From the NCBI GenBank assembly GCA_018873245.2, contig JAEMBT020000004.1, positions 9,006,652 through 9,070,651 on the forward strand: 64,000 nt of DNA. Reading direction: 5' to 3'. Both the position numbers and the translations under genes were made by a program. This document shows positions 25,801 through 41,242 of this stretch, in pieces. The notes beneath the pieces were generated by a model. That model made no database searches. It worked only from the letters and a program-made list of their open reading frames with translations, and was not told the origin of the DNA. Origin of the DNA: Archegozetes longisetosus (lineage: Eukaryota; Arthropoda; Arachnida; Sarcoptiformes; Trhypochthoniidae). Within the stretch, counting starts at the first letter, position 1. The number at the start of each line of letters is the position of its first letter.

Positions 25801-28181
25801 GTCAGCATTAGGTAGTGATAGGCAAATGTTACAAAGTGTTAGAGCGCAGTCTCTTCTGATACTTATTTAACTGTATTATAAAAACTGAAGCCTGAAATAC
25901 AAAGATTTAGAGGTACGAACTTGTGGTGCTTTCGTTTCTCAGCTTAGGTTAAAAGTATTGTTCAGTCCTATAATTTAGTTTACAAGATTTCGTTTACGAA
26001 ATATTTGTGAATGCAATTTAATGAGTTTAGTTATCAATTCAATCTATGTTTTTGAAATAAGATACGCGTTTTGATTATCCGATTCTTGTCCTCTCGATGG
26101 TAAGTTTAAGTCAAATTAATTTGCTTTTCATAAGAATTAGCTCTAGAGCTCATCAAACTGAAGTTGTGTGCTATTTTTGTGATTTATTGGTAATCAAAAT
26201 TTTAAATGACTTAATGTAAGTTGAATTTCTGGCTCCTATGTAAATAAATGAATTTTCCAATTAAACAAACACTTCCGTGAAGATGTTCAACTTGATTTTA
26301 GGTTATCTTCAGCTGTCCTTTTACTCAAAACTTTAAAAATATACAACAATCTCATCTAAATTTACAGAGTAGTTGATTTGCTAAAAGGTTTATCATGGTT
26401 CTGCTTTATGTTTGAAGTCAGTACCAGATTTCAGCTATAGTTAGGCATCAAAACTTTCAATTTTCAATCATAAATAATTTAGTTTTACAAGATTCTGCTT
26501 TTCAAAAATCCATGCCTAAAGTAATCAGATGGTAATACTGAAAACGATTAATCAATTAGACCATTAACGATAGTCAAAGATAATTTGTGCATAACTCTAA
26601 CAATTCTAAAAAATGATTAATGAAGACTTTTGGTATTCACAGAACTACTATGTTACTTCGAATTTATTGGTCTATTATTCATTTGAAAATAACATTTTAC
26701 TTAATCAAATATACATCCTCAAAGTCTTGCTTGAAGATCATTCTTACTTCCAATTGTTCGACAGCTATGCAATGGAATGATATATATTATACTAAAAATT
26801 CTTTATCCTAAGTTCTGTTGAAATTTGTTTGAGTTCTTAAAGCTTGGAAAGCTTTTTACGTATAGTAACCTGTGCTATAAATTATATCTGATAAAAGCTT
26901 AATAATAGTGTAGTGGATTACATAGTTTTCATAAACTGTTTTTCATAAGCCTAATACGTTTTGTTTCGCTGATCTTTTATTGACGATATTATAGATCACT
27001 CCATGTTTTGCATGTTAAGTCTAACTATTGTTCTGATCATTTCAAATCAGTCGCTTATTTCAATTGAGGGATTGAAAGCATTGAACTTAATAAATATTTA
27101 ATAACTTGCATTCATAAAGACTGTGTGCAATCGGTCCATAATTTAGTCCATAAATAAAATATAGTCTTCTAAACTCTTACTAAAACCAGTGAGCCGTTAG
27201 CAAAAGATGATTTGATGTCCAACGACCTGCTAAGAGGGTGATGAACAGACCATCAATATTTACTGATACTATATTAGTATGGTGAAATAAAAAAGGTCAT
27301 TATTAAGTTGAATGTATTTGCGAAGTAAATCATATTTGAAGAAAAAGCGCAATAAGTACATAGAATTGAGTACAACCTTATTGAGAAATAATCCTCACAA
27401 GATAGAACCTTGCACAACTCTCATAACACTCAATCAATTCCCTTATGTAATCAATTTTCAATGTCATTAGTCTTTATATCTTTATTCTCTAATTGCTATT
27501 AAAACTTCTTAATTAACAAATTAAATATTTAAGACAACGATTGACTGCAGCTGTATAAACAGTGCTTATACTAGTAATAGCTAAGAGATAAGATTGAACT
27601 AGAAAACAAATAGCAATTATTAGAATAAAATACCGAAACGAACAATTAGTTGCAACGTTTGCTCGAATTGACATTGGTGTCTCTGAGGATTTCAGTTTTT
27701 TCTGGTTTCGAGCCTTTAACCATATATTGAGCGATATAGCAATATCTCATTTACGAAACTGACATCAAATCTGAATTATATAATCATTTAGTCATTTCTA
27801 TTCCACATTTGATAACATACTTTTTACTCTACTTAATTTCATTCATTAGATTTTTTATGCAAATTCGTTATTCAGTTGATCCATTAGAAAGATATGCCTA
27901 ACATTAATTAAGAGATACTGTTGTAATCAAGCAGTGATAATAATAGGTCGTCTCAGTTTTTTGATTTGGATAAAACATTGGTTTCATTTTGGACTTTAAT
28001 CCACATCAAATTTTTTCTTATAAATGAATTTGAATTTCAGATGTAAGACTAAATTGAAAGGAGTATCCAAATTGATGCGATTTGGTGAGCACTTTAAAGC
28101 TTAGAATGTTGTTTACATTTTTTGATCGTCGAAAGAAACATATGGACAGCCAATATAAGATTATTTGGGAATATTCACTAT
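22853..28181. other. intergenic, no gene supported
   Basis: AT-rich. The only open frame worth naming is minus 24609-24842, which follows a possible acceptor and has one hydrophobic stretch (IVLVTLITFVFLLRF) and a basic tail; it matches no family I recognise. Otherwise nothing seen. Confidence 0.35.
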
Positions 28182-28346
28182 GTTCTCCTATGTATAGCGC
28201 ACCATACCCCTTCCCTTACCTAACCTAAATAAACTAGTTACTGATATAAGATCAACGCCAGTAATTTAGATTAAGTTGGTTAGGTTAGTTCAGGTTAGAT
28301 TGAGTTGGGAGAGCGGTACGTGTACCATTGCTAGGCATAGGAGAAC
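28182..28346. mobile_element. small MITE-like inverted repeat (165 bp)
   Basis: GTTCTCCTATG at 28182-28192 is mirrored by CATAGGAGAAC at 28336-28346, and weaker pairing continues inward through TAACCTAA-type tracts. No target duplication found. Confidence 0.5.
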
Positions 28347-28373
28347 AAGGTGAAGGTTGAAGTAAAGATAATC

Positions 28374-28430
28374 CTCTCTCTCTCTCTCGCTCGCTCAAAC
28401 ACACACACACTCACTCACTCAATCACTCAC
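28374..28430. repeat. compound microsatellite (CT)n-(AC)n-(TCAC)n
   Basis: Runs of CT, then AC, then TCAC repeats in succession. Confidence 0.85.
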
Positions 28431-31400
28431 GCCTACATTTTCCAAATTATAATAACTATAGCTAACTAACTTTAACAAAACACAACTCTGAATAAATCGA
28501 AAACATAAGTAAGTTAAACGAAGTGGAGAATAAACTATTGAAACTTGAACAAATCAAACATAAATTTATATAAAGATCTCTTGCTTAATGAAAAGTTTAA
28601 GTTTTGAGCCAAACTTACAAAACTGTTCTATTTAGAGTAAGATTTCATTTGAAAAGCCTCTTTAGATCCAACTTGGGCTTGAGTGATTTGATTTTTAAAC
28701 CTTATAAACTTTAAGTTTAAAATAGATCAAAGTACTGAGAAATAAATAAATATAGAAAATGGAAAAAGTTTCAATTTATTCTTTCGAAAGAATTGGCCCA
28801 ACGACTGCATATAGAGAAAAATCATTTTGTGTCAAAACAATAGCCACTGTTTTGACACAAGTCAAACAAAACACTTTACTCTTTGCATAACGTTTCTTAC
28901 GCATCAAAAAACTTTCGCAAAATCCATATAAAACAAATAATTCACTCAATCTATGAGTAATTCAATCATACGAATATAATTTTCTTCAATAGATTTGGAA
29001 GTTTTTGGAGAATTCAATGAACTTTGCGCAGAAATTTCTTATTAATGGGCAAAACTTTTTAATTTTCCTTACAGAATTGAAAACTATGTTCAAATTGATA
29101 TTCATATACAATGCAAGCCATGTAGAGTTTCTTTATTTCTAAGCCAAAAGTGAGTTTTCCGAATAAATTATAGTGAAAATAGTTGCAAGATATCTTCTGT
29201 TTTTAAAGTGCATTCCACGCATTCTTCTCGCTTGCGTTTAAACTTTAGATTTAACTTTTGGTTAGTAGGTTAAAAGCGATTATTTTTCAAAGTTAAAGGA
29301 ATGTCTTCTTAATAATTAATTAAGAATTAAAAGTTAAAGTCATGTAATAGTAAAAAAGAACTTAATTTGACTTATGTTTATTACTAGCTTAATGTTTTGC
29401 AAAATTTGAAATCGTGAATCTTTTCAACGTTTCCTGTGGTAATAATCATTAATTTTGAACGTGAACCATGAGCTAAGGCTTGTAATGACTGACGACTAAA
29501 TTGATATACCAAGGTTCTTGTGTGAATAACATAACCCAACGATCACATAAAACGATGCAATTCAAAAATTTATAAATTTAATTTTTAATTGAGAAACAAA
29601 TTCAGTGCAACATAAAAGCAAAAGATCACTCGAATCGTAGTTCGGAATCGATTTTTCATTCATAGCTTGAATTGCGATAGAATAACAAATTTAGTCATTT
29701 CGCAATAGAAGATTATTTTAAAATTGAAGTCAATGAAACCTTGTCTTCACTAATAGCATAGCTATTCAATGAAGCGATTTGGTTACTAATGAGATTCTCA
29801 TATATTGTATTTGAAAGATCAAAGTGAATATCAGCCGTCGATTCTGCCCCTAAATTAAGTGCCCAAATATTCTGTTTGTTTTGATCACTAGCGATTCTTT
29901 GAGTCAATTACTGTTTGTTTTAGGATTCTTATAGAGAACAGAATTACAACCATAGAATGTGAAGTAATTAATATAGCCTTGAAGGTCTATATCTCATAGC
30001 TGTCTCATCTTATAAGGATTCGTTATTTGAAAATAAAGACGAATCAGTTATTATGATTTGGCAGGTAGTGAAGGACAGCTAAGAGCCAATTTGTAAACGA
30101 AATCTAACATCTCACAACTGATTTGTCTTTCTCCAACAGACTCGCATATCTGTCAAATCGATTATTAATCACTATAATCAATGTCTCGTCAATGTTTTGC
30201 TATACTTTTGATTATCTTCAGTATTCTTTTACCAAAATTTAAACGTTCGTTGTTTCCAATAATCAAAAAAGTAAAAGGAGTTCTTAAATTAAGACTTATT
30301 AAATCCGAAGTAGAGTATTCAAAAAAGATACCAACTAAGATTCAGGCTGAATGATAATATTCTGATTTTCATGGGCACAGCCAAGTTTTTCTTTCAATAG
30401 AAGCTAACTTTTAATTCTTGATGTTCGAGCTCAGCTGAAACTTACTATTTAAATTCATCTGTTATACGTTATCTCTGCAAAATTTTGATGCATTTGACTT
30501 TGGTTCAATCAAAATATTACTCAATCAAATATTATGGCAACAATATCTAAGGTGCAACAATTCATAAAACTCCTAAAATTTAGCTTTCTTTGTTAAAAAT
30601 TGAAGGATATTGCACATTCTTAGCATAGGTTGTAGCCAGTTGTAAACTTGTTTTTTACATGAGTCAAAATGTTACTTTGATATAAGACTCCTTCCCATGT
30701 AATACTTATTAAAATAGAAACATGAGTTTGTTTTCCGGTTGGTATTTTAACGCATCTTAGTCTAAATCTTTGTCTTAAATTTTCGAATCAAATATCAACA
30801 AATTTATCAGATGAGTGGTTAATTGAGAACTAAAATGTGAGGATCAGAAAGAAGTCAGTATCTCAGAACAAATAAGCCTATTTAAAATCAGTAAACAACT
30901 AAAAATCAGAGAGACTAGACTTTTAGTTTACAAGTCGCGGAATAACACATTTAGGCATTAATTGAATTAATTGAAAATTTGTTCGTTTGCGTAGCAGCAA
31001 ACAATGCTCCTAATAGATTAATTACTGTATAGAAATAGTCGCCATGGAGATTTGCGGCCCGAAATACGACCCGAAACACGGTTCGAAACATTAAATTCTC
31101 TCGTCTATTCTGGACTTTCGAATACTTAAGGATGAAGCGATAATAATATTGTGTTAATTATGGATAGTGTTTTTGGCTGAAAACAGAAAATCGCACCTCA
31201 TCATAAAAATTTTCATCTAAATGTAAAACTTATATGAATGAATGAGATGGCATTGATCAATCAATATTCTATAAATAAAGTCCGTCTTTTGATGCTGTAG
31301 AAAAGGTCCGCTTAGTCAATAATGAGCTGAAAACTTGCATGTATTACATCTCCAATGAATTAAACATTCTTCAAATAATTTAATTTGAAATTATGTTTCA

Positions 31401-32997
31401 TAGTAACATGACGTAGATTGACATTTCAGGCTAACATCAATCTTGGATTATGATCTTCACTCTAATAGGGCAATATAGATTTGATACCTGGAATTTGTAG
31501 TTTCTAACGCATTGAGCGCAATTACCGTTTATGTCAAATGTATGGCAGGATCGAGTATAACAACAAAAATAATGAAAATCATTGATTCAATCTCTATTAG
31601 TTTTCACTAATTAAGGAAGCATTTTATTAGAAAACTAGGACACTTAAAACGAGTAGTTTACCATTTATAACAAAATAACACTTCAATTTTGAACTTCAAA
31701 TATTTGACATTGAAATCAAATACGAAAGGAACTTATTAATCATAAGAGTCTTCCTTCATAATATCTCATTTATGAGACAACCTATAATTCAACTCTAAAA
31801 CAAGCTTTTATATGACTTCTTTCATACATCGAGAGCTTATTCAGAGCTTCAATATATAGATATTTTACATTGAAGACAAATAATCATGAAATCAATATTA
31901 AATCTTAAAATCTACAAGTATATTTTAAGGTATATTTGAATCGAAAACTACTGATTTAGTTATGACTCAGCCTCAATATTGTTTACATGATTAGTGGTAA
32001 ATATCAAGATCGTAATTTTTATTCATACTGAATTTAACCATCGAATATTTCCTTAATTAAGGCAAAGTTATGACAAACTTTATAAGTTCTCCTGATATAA
32101 CATCCAAAAATGAATTGTAAATGTACAGAAGGGGTAATAGAAGTATGTTTCAACTTAGTAGTAATAGCTGATAAGAATGTACGTGAAAGGTATGAGTGAA
32201 AACTCTTATCATTTTCATAATGTTCATTCGATACTTTGGACATACATTGTTGTGAGTTATTACTACCAAGTTGAAACTCACTGTCATTACTCGACTGCAC
32301 ATGACTTTTATTGGTGCTGAAGCTTTTGCATGAAGAGAACCAAATTGCTGTTGATAAATAAATAAGATGTCAACTCAATGTGAGACTACAGTGAAAACAG
32401 AAGATAATAAAAATATGATGTACCAATAAATATGCCCATAAATTTGATTTTGGATGTCATAATTCAAATAAATGTAAATCGTGTGACATTTATGACATGC
32501 AGACAGACTTCATTGATCATCAAGTTCATGGTTTGTTTTTTATTTCTTGTTTTACTTTATCTCCACCGATCCTAAATTAAGTAAATGTAATTCTATTCTA
32601 TTTGATCAGATTCATATTCAATCTTTAGATTTGATGTAGTAAATTAATTTTGATTTGGTCAAACTAATTTAGGTAATTTCCAATAATACTATAGTGAATA
32701 AGAAAAAGTTGCTCTACTGTAGTGTTTATTAGAGCATCAGTTCATTCAAAAATGTGTATACATATGAGTTTGCAGGCTCTTTGGCTTCAAACTCTCGTCA
32801 ACTAGAGTTGACTTAATTATAGCATTAAGTTTTATAAAACAATGATAATTTCCGAAGCAAGTTATAAAACATTAATAAAATGAAAGTCAATCAAATTTCG
32901 AACTAGTAATAATTTAGAGTATTTTCAGCTTGAAAATAGTAACGAAAATATATATTTTCGATAGACAGGAAGCAGCAATTAATTCACATTTTCAATA
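28431..32997. other. intergenic, no gene supported
   Basis: AT-rich with scattered short open frames. A perfect 13-bp inverted repeat, TTGTGTCAAAACA at 28827-28839 and its complement at 28848-28860, encloses an 8-nt loop. No exon recognised. Confidence 0.4.
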
Positions 32998-32999
32998 TA

Positions 33000-33151
33000 T
33001 GGGGTGTTTCATAAGCCCCATTACATAGTAATAGATTTTTGATTGTTGTGCAAGAATAAAGAGCTTTATTTTATATGTAATTTTTAGTAGACCGCGCAAT
33101 TTCAACAATCAAAAATCTTTCACTACTTAATGACACTTACGAAACACCCTG
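33000..33151. mobile_element. 152-bp MITE with TA target duplication
   Basis: The ends GGGTGTTTCATAAG and, inverted, GGGTGTTTCGTAAG begin a roughly 48-bp terminal inverted repeat (33000-33048 and 33103-33151) that includes a shared GATTTTTGATTGTTG block. TA flanks both sides (32998-32999, 33152-33153). This fits a Tc1/mariner-type MITE. Confidence 0.75.
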
Positions 33152-33153
33152 TA

Positions 33154-33539
33154 GAGTGAAATAGAATTACAAACTAAATAGCAAGTCTAAAAAGTTTTTA
33201 CTATGAAGTTTTTTTATTTTTTATTATGTTACGCAAGCGAACTGACAAATAAGCAATAAAATAAATACAATTAAGCCATTTTAAAGAGAAATTTTGACAG
33301 AATAACGGCTCAATAAATGTAAGCAAGAATCAAGCTTAATGAGTTTTTGAGATAATTATGATCTATTGAGTTTGTGGACATTCAAATTTTAGGTCTTAAA
33401 CAAAGCTTGTTGCGAAACAAGTTTAAAAGTCAATCTGACATTGTTATAAGACCACTTGTGTGTGACAGAGTGAGCCAAAAGCTTTAATTTAACCATATTT
33501 ACGATTTGATTCGAGAGAATGTAATGAGCGTAGTGATCG

Positions 33540-33579
<40 letters not shown>

Positions 33580-36354
33580 GTTTTTATTAAAACTTCAAGA
33601 ATTGTCAAATCTGAGTGAGTGGATAGTTAGAAAATAAATTTTATTTGGTTTGAATCAACAACATAGTTGAACGGTCGAGGTCGAAGACCCGAAAAAACGT
33701 TATAATGCTCATTGTAATGCTTATGTAGTGCTCACACTTCAATGGGTGATGATTAAATAAATTTCAGAGAATGTCGAACTAAATCTTTGTTGGCATTTAT
33801 TTAGGTTTAGTAGAATATAAAGTGCTTTCTTTGATGACGATTTGAGTCAATGCAAATATTGCATTTTCATTATCGTCTTACAAACAGAATATGTTTTAGC
33901 AAAGCTTTCAACCATGTAATGTTTGAACGCTAGAAGTCATTCTGTATAAGTTTGTGTTCTTTGCTCACGACAACACTTTCTTACGGCAGAGTCGTTACCC
34001 TTTCAGAGATCTCGATGCTCCCAAAGCATTACCTGAAAAATATTGGTATTTCTCCAATGAGAATTGATATCTAGACATCACTATCGTGCATTCTACCTAC
34101 ACGATAGTCAGCGAACAGCTTTCAGTCGTCAAGAAACTGACATGACTGCCGATTAATTAGTTTTATTTTTACCAATCAAAAACTGAAAAATTCAGTCCCT
34201 AAATAGGCCTTCTAAACTGATTCATATTTTGACTCATCTTCACTCCAGGCAGAGATACATTGACATCAAGTCCTTTAATGTACTTTTTGATCTATCAAGT
34301 TGTAGAATGTTATGAACTGTGCAGAAGACTGAGATATTATAAAAGGTAATAAGTTGTTTACAGTGGAAAGCAAAGATATTTGCCTTTTTCAATCTAAAAC
34401 TGATGCGTCAACAGCAAATTCTCAAGGGGTTTGCCCATTCAGCGAGTACTTTATAATATGAATCATATTTAGATATATAATACGACTCCACAGTTATTTA
34501 ATCTTAATACTGTCCTTACTTTTCGCATCAGGGATTAAAGGAGATGTCTCTGCTTTCAATTGTACAACGATACTTAATGTTTAATATTTATTTATTTTTA
34601 TCACTTCGTTCAAATTAAGTCTTAATTGTTCTGTATTTTGACTTTTATTCCCGGAAGGGATAATAACTACGATAATTGAAAATATATCCCTTGAAAATGA
34701 ACACTTCACAGTAATAAGCTATTAATATCTCTTGAGAAATTTCATAATTGCATTTGACTTGTTGTTGTTTTCATGTTAATATAAGATTTGAGCTGAATTA
34801 TTTGTTTTATCAACAAATACACACTTGCGTGACACTCATTAAACTTCAATTAATTACAAAGAACAGAATATAAGGATCTAGTACTTCTAAGTTGTCGCCT
34901 ACACTATCATGTATCCAGTTTGTGCTCAACAACAAGTATTTTGAATGAAATATAGTTATTCTTTTGAATTGTAAATTTAAATGCTTTTCTGTAAAATCCA
35001 ATTCTAATATACAGTGATTTCTTTATTTAGATTTGCTAAGCTTTCTGATTGCAAGCTAGTCTATTGAACTTTCAAATATAAAACTTTTGACAATGCAATC
35101 TTAAAGGAAAAACTTGCTTCAATATTTCTTTTTATAAGTGTGAATGTATTACTATTGAAAGTCTTTGCAATCACCTAACATTGAGCTAAATAGGTTTCAA
35201 ATTTTGGCTTCAATTTCATTTTTCAACTGTTCTGATAAGTGCATCAAAATCAGAAATAAGCTCCTATTTATAACGAGTGTTAATTCTAGCGTCAAGCTCA
35301 GACCACGTACGAAGATTCAATAATCATTTCTGAATTGAATTGAATTTAACACGAATCTAACGTTTACATCTGTGTAATTACAAAGTTGTGGCTTTAAAGT
35401 TAACGTATATTTGAGTAGGTATTTTGGGTGAATAAGTCTGTGTTCCAAATTAAAACTTCATAATCTTAAAGCTTTTGCACATTTGAAACAATCAAAAATT
35501 AAACTTAATATATTTTACTAACTTTAAATGCTTTATTAGAATTGCGTACTCATTAAGCTCTGCATAAATGCCTGGTTAAACAAATTTATTCTCTGTTAAG
35601 ATTGTTGTTTATGAATTGGATACAGTCATTAGTCATATTATTAGTGATTTTAATGATCTAATATTTTTTGATTCGAGATAAATGATCTTATGTTACACAA
35701 GATTTAGCGCAAAACTAACATTTTCCTTCTTGGTCTACAGTTTGATTAGGGATTTGATCAAATCAAAATTGTTTCCTTGGGCGTACAGTCGACCTTACGA
35801 TTTGGCGCATAAAAGAACCAGTGTCTCACGACCAATTGGATATACTTTTAACATCTTATAAAAGAGTCCTAAAACCATATCGAATGACAAACTCTCAATG
35901 TGAAGCCTGTTATGAAAGAAGCTAATTGAAAAAAAATCTACGAGCAAATCATTGAATTCCATAAGGCATTGGTTTGCTTTTTCATCTACAACAGAAGCTA
36001 GTATTATGCTTTAATATATAATTAATGCTATTATCTCTCTGAAAAGTTAATCACTCATCAACTATGAGAACTTTGACAAAAGTTTGAAACTAATTTTATT
36101 TGGATTTCAATATCATTAGATTATTTAACAAGTTGAATAATTTTGTCATTTATGAGTTGCATTATTGACCACACAGCGTATTCAAAGCTAAATAACTATT
36201 TTTCCACAATTTTTCAAAACGTTCATTATTACGGTTTTGGGCCAATTTGTTCAATAGCCTAATAATTAAAATGTTAGCATAAGTTGTAACGCTTTAGGAC
36301 ACAAAACTGTGGGCAAATTAGACCTAAACTATAATAATAAAAGTGAATTAAAAG
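33154..36354. other. intergenic and 5' flank of the GPCR gene
   Basis: Contains the GT microsatellite at 33541-33577 and otherwise no recognised exon. A promoter for the downstream receptor would be expected here, but no motif can be singled out. Confidence 0.4.
33541..33577. repeat. (TG)n microsatellite
   Basis: Uninterrupted TG dinucleotide run of 37 nt. Confidence 0.95.
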
Positions 36355-37462
36355 ATGGAAACATCAAACATATCGGCGTGTCTGCAATTGCAGGAACTTC
36401 TGAAGGCGAAACCGACTAACGATAATGAAATAATTGAAGACTCGTCTTCTAAGCAATCTCTGGAAATTTCGATATTTGCTTGGGACGAAAGTAATTGTTC
36501 GCTTTCATTGAACGAACTAACTAGTTCTCAGCTAAATCAACAGCCACTCGAATTCCCATATTATATAAGAAGTACAGCGACTATTGTATGTACTATCGTC
36601 TTGATCCTCGGAACAACTGGCAACCTATTGGTGCCTATCGTTGTTATCAAAACCAAAGAGTTGCGTAACTCAACCAACTTGTTTCTCATCAATTTAAGTA
36701 TCGCTGATTTACTCGTATTGATAGGTATATTGGAGCTGCTTGTTGTATTATGCAAGACATTAAAATAGTACTTCTCTTTTACGTTTTAGTTTGTATGCCA
36801 ACAGTTCTGATCGAATTGCATACCAAACCGGAGATATGGCATTTAGGAAAGTGGATGTGTGAGTAAAAAAAATTACTTTTTTGTTTACAATCCTCCAGGT
36901 TTTTAGGTCATAACTTATAAAATCATCAAATCCAGTTCCCCTCAATCGCTTCAGACTTTGCTAGCTTTTATTTATTTTTCTAAATGCTTGTCAATTATAG
37001 TTAAGTTGTCTTTCAATTATAAAAAGCCGTCTCTTCGAAAATGCTTTAATTCTAGAATAACAAATATTTAGTTTTCACTAAGGAGCTTTTAGGCTAAGCC
37101 ATTTCCAAACAAAAAGTTAGAAAATTCAGTTGAATTAAGTTTGGAATCGTCTAATTGTTGTAAACTTGATTTTAGTTCAACAATTGTCTCTGGTTTGATT
37201 CAAACTGTTGGTCAAGTTTTGACCAACAATCTCGTTGTAACCTCCATCATATAAATTAAAAGACTATGCTTTATGCATACTTTCACTGAAATTCAATTCA
37301 TACTGTTTTTCTATAGCTTATTCTAACGAAAAGTTTATTGTGAGAACTCAACTTTTAAGAAGTAGTCAATTAATACAATTGTTTAAGTTGGAAGCAAAGA
37401 CGTAGAAAAACTTAATAAAAAATCATTACCCAAGATATATCTGATTATCTTCCTTCAATTTG

Positions 37463-37520
<58 letters not shown>

Positions 37521-40500
37521 TAACTAACTTGATCTCTGAGGGTTCAAAATCGATCAACAGATTGCATAAGGAACTAAAATAAGTTGCACATTCTTCAAAT
37601 GACGAAATACATTAAAGTATCATTCCATATACAGTTGCACTGATTTATAATCAGTTTCACATTGCGATATTAGTTCATTTTGTTGCCATCAAAAATATCT
37701 AAAGCTTTTTGCTGAATTAAAGTTGAGAATTGATTGGCTGATAAAATAGCTTAGTATGACAAAATTGAGTGAATGGTAAAAATACATAGATATGACGTTA
37801 TAGTATACAACGGTCAATGGCCAGTTCTAGGGATCACAAGTATTATTACAAATAATTCCACTCGATTTAGCAGAAAGATTTAGACCTCAGCCAATAATGC
37901 CATACATTAGAGTCAGTGAAAGCAACTCCAAAGCAGAATACGATTTAAGGATAATGTCGAGTGGAACAAACTTCACACGAATCTGTGGAAACATGTGATT
38001 TCGATGCATCATGTTAGAGTCAAGAGCATATGTCAAGTATTCTCGCACTATATTTATTCAATAACAGGTGCACATTCACACAATAGCACGTATTGCTCTT
38101 ATTCTGCAGTGCTCGCATAAAAATTATAGTGTGATGTTCGATGATTTAACTAAGCTAATTGCTATCTTGTGTTATCTCATCAATCGATTTACAAGTTTAG
38201 CAACAATTCCTATTCAATTCTTTCATAAATGTCTTTGAGCTTTACAACCGATAAAACAAAAATTTAGATAAACAAAATGTCAAGTAAATTATTAGTCCAA
38301 TATTTTCCTGAAACAATTTTACTTAACCCATATAAACCAAATCAGAGATACCATTGAATGAAATATGAAAATTAGTTTAGAAGTTTGAAACTTTCGTATT
38401 CTAGTCATCTGTTTTAGGATCTTAATTAAATCCCTGAACACTGTCAATTGGTTTAATTAATTTGAAAGAATCTTTATCTTCCGGCAGGGATCTATAAACA
38501 GATGCTCTGCTAAGTTATCAAAATTAAACAATTTAATCAAACTGTCATTCTTTGGCAATTTTTACAATGAATACGATTCTAGAAAATTCAAGTTAATTAT
38601 CTTGTTTTATCCGAAGCTATTTCTCTTTTTATACTGTATCGATGTCTTATTAAAGCAGATGTATATAAGAAAATCAAATAGTTAAGGAGAAACCAGCAAT
38701 CAACTAACTGAACTCACGAGATAGAAGCTTGAAATTAATAGCAAACAATTATCAAGGGCTCTGCTTCTTTCGCTGTACTGATATAGAAAACCCTATTTTT
38801 TGTGAACGACATGATATATAACATGGATTTAAAAAATTCCCAATTACATATTAATCATATAAGTATTATTAGCTGCATAACAAATAGAACTTCTTATTTA
38901 TCAAATTTTCTCCGTTGTATATATTATATGGAGGAGTCGTGCATTGAATTTTCTGTATGAAAATGAGTTAGTGTAGTTTGCGTAACTTGAGCAAAATTGC
39001 GCTTTTATATAAAGCGTTGGAGTTGATAAAAGTCTATAGAATAGTTGAATTACAATACTATACTCTAGTGACCAAATACTTCAAAGAATTTGATCTATTT
39101 TCAAGCACAAAAGTTAAACATATTCCTATCTTATAGTTTTAAGAATAAGTTATAAATAAGAGTGAATAATTTTCTTTATTCAAACCCATTTCGTTGTCCC
39201 TATGCAAATATTTTAAGGCGTAGCTGTTTATTTTTTACGTGCATAAGCATCGCATCTTTTGTGCTCTGAATTTTTTAGATAAAGCTCATTACTTGCTGTT
39301 GACTAGAAAAAATAACAGATTTAAAATAAGTCATGTTTACTCCAAGCCAAAGGTTTTCAAACTGCTTTTTGCAGCCCACTTTTGTCCCGTGCAATCACAA
39401 AATTTAAGATTAGGTTCGATGCTAATGACTTCATAATTCATATACAACTGATCCGCCAACTAAAAGATTAGACAACCACTGCTCTACGCTAATTATAAAG
39501 ATTCTTTCAAATCACAAAATGTTCGCTCAATGAATAAAATGGTTCACACTTGAACAATTTATTCAACAATTGGCTCGGTTCAAGTAAAGTGATTAATCAA
39601 TAAATAGAACGATATAACGGCCATTTTACTTAGATTATTTGATAGATTTTTGAAAATAATTAGCGAAAAGTTTGGGGATTGAACGCTTCAAATGTGGAAA
39701 ACTTACACAGATAGTGTATTAGCTTAAGCAAAAGTAGCTTTACGTGACAAAGATCACAACTTTATATTTAGCTTAAAATTCGAAAGTCAAAAACTCTCAA
39801 AATTAATCGATTAATTGGGTCTCGATAATTAGGGACTCCATTTAATGGAATAAAGCTTACGTAGAACTGCAATTATAATAATATAGGTATTGAAATGAAA
39901 CTTTCGTGCCTAACATTTCTAAATTAGGGATAATTTGAATCTGGATATTTAATATATCGTATAACTAAACTTCACTCAAGTTTGAAAGTGAAATAATCGG
40001 ATCAGAGTTCAGATAAACGTTGAGAACAAAGACCAAAATTGATTCACTAAACTTTTAAATTGATTTCAAGAACATTAATTAGGTCTCATATTTTAACAAT
40101 ATTAGACTTTAGGGGATAGAGGTTAAGAACTGAACTAATAAAATCTTAACCATAATGTTAAAAGATAGAAGGAAAGATGAATAAACTGCATGTATACCAA
40201 GAGACGAATTTAGCGTAACGTCATTAGAGTATGAAACCTTATTTGAAAATTAGTTATTGATTCAATTTTTAAATGAAACTAAACTAACAAAGAGAACCTA
40301 ACAAAAAAGATTGAACTATAACTTTTGTATTGTCAAAATAGTGACATGAATTGTGTTGAATAATCGGATAAAAGTTTTGATTGACTGAAACAGACTGATG
40401 AAGTACTGTATATATACTGTAAATGAGTTTCCACATCAACTGAATAGTTGCAAACAAGAAAGCAAAAGTTAAACAATAATTAAAACTCACAGAATTACTT

Positions 40501-41207
40501 AACCAAATAAACTCATGTTAAGTCTGATGATTGAGTTTGTAATAAGATTTTGAGGGCGCGTCTGTATTGCGTGAATACATGACTAGCATTAAGCTAATTA
40601 GAGCTTTGAAGCTATTGTACAGCTTAGAGATGCTGCAAACAATTGTTTAGTAATACTTAACCGCTTATCAACTCAAAAAATTTCTACGTTCTTCGTTGAT
40701 TGGTTTTTAATTATATTATGTTGGAAGGCTCAATCAACTCGCGATAATTTGATTTGTATTTAATATAAAATGTTTAAGCAGATATTTCACTCTAAATATA
40801 TTGTTTTTGTCTTCTGAAACAAATGCTTTACTTGCATTACATAACTTCGTAATGAAAAGTTAACAAACTTGAAGTCTCAGGTACTTTTAATACTAGTATA
40901 TCGTGAACAATTGGCTTAGTTTAAGTATAAAATACTTTTATATGAGATATTTCATATAATTTCATTGTCAACAAAATCTGACTATATTGATTGAAGTTAT
41001 TCAGGCGATAATTTGTAGACTCCTTAATCTTTACGAGATATAAGAATTGAAGGCAATTAAGTCAATAATATATTTTCTATTTAATAGCACATAAAGCAAC
41101 AATCAAACAACTTTTCATGCAGTGCGAAATAATGTAATCTATTATTTGCAAGCTTCAACTTAAGCACAGTTGTATGATATTTTAATATATAATAGTCTGT
41201 ATAATAA

Positions 41208-41242
<35 letters not shown>

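Noticed and set aside
29713..29907. 64-codon minus-strand frame with protein-like composition
   Set aside because: A possible acceptor (AAACAG) precedes it, but no domain or partner exon was found; not enough to list.
32034..32300. 88-codon minus-strand Ser/Asn-rich frame
   Set aside because: No domain or splice context; low-complexity composition typical of chance frames here.
33541..33577. TG repeat as a regulatory or Z-DNA element
   Set aside because: Simple microsatellite; no evidence of function.
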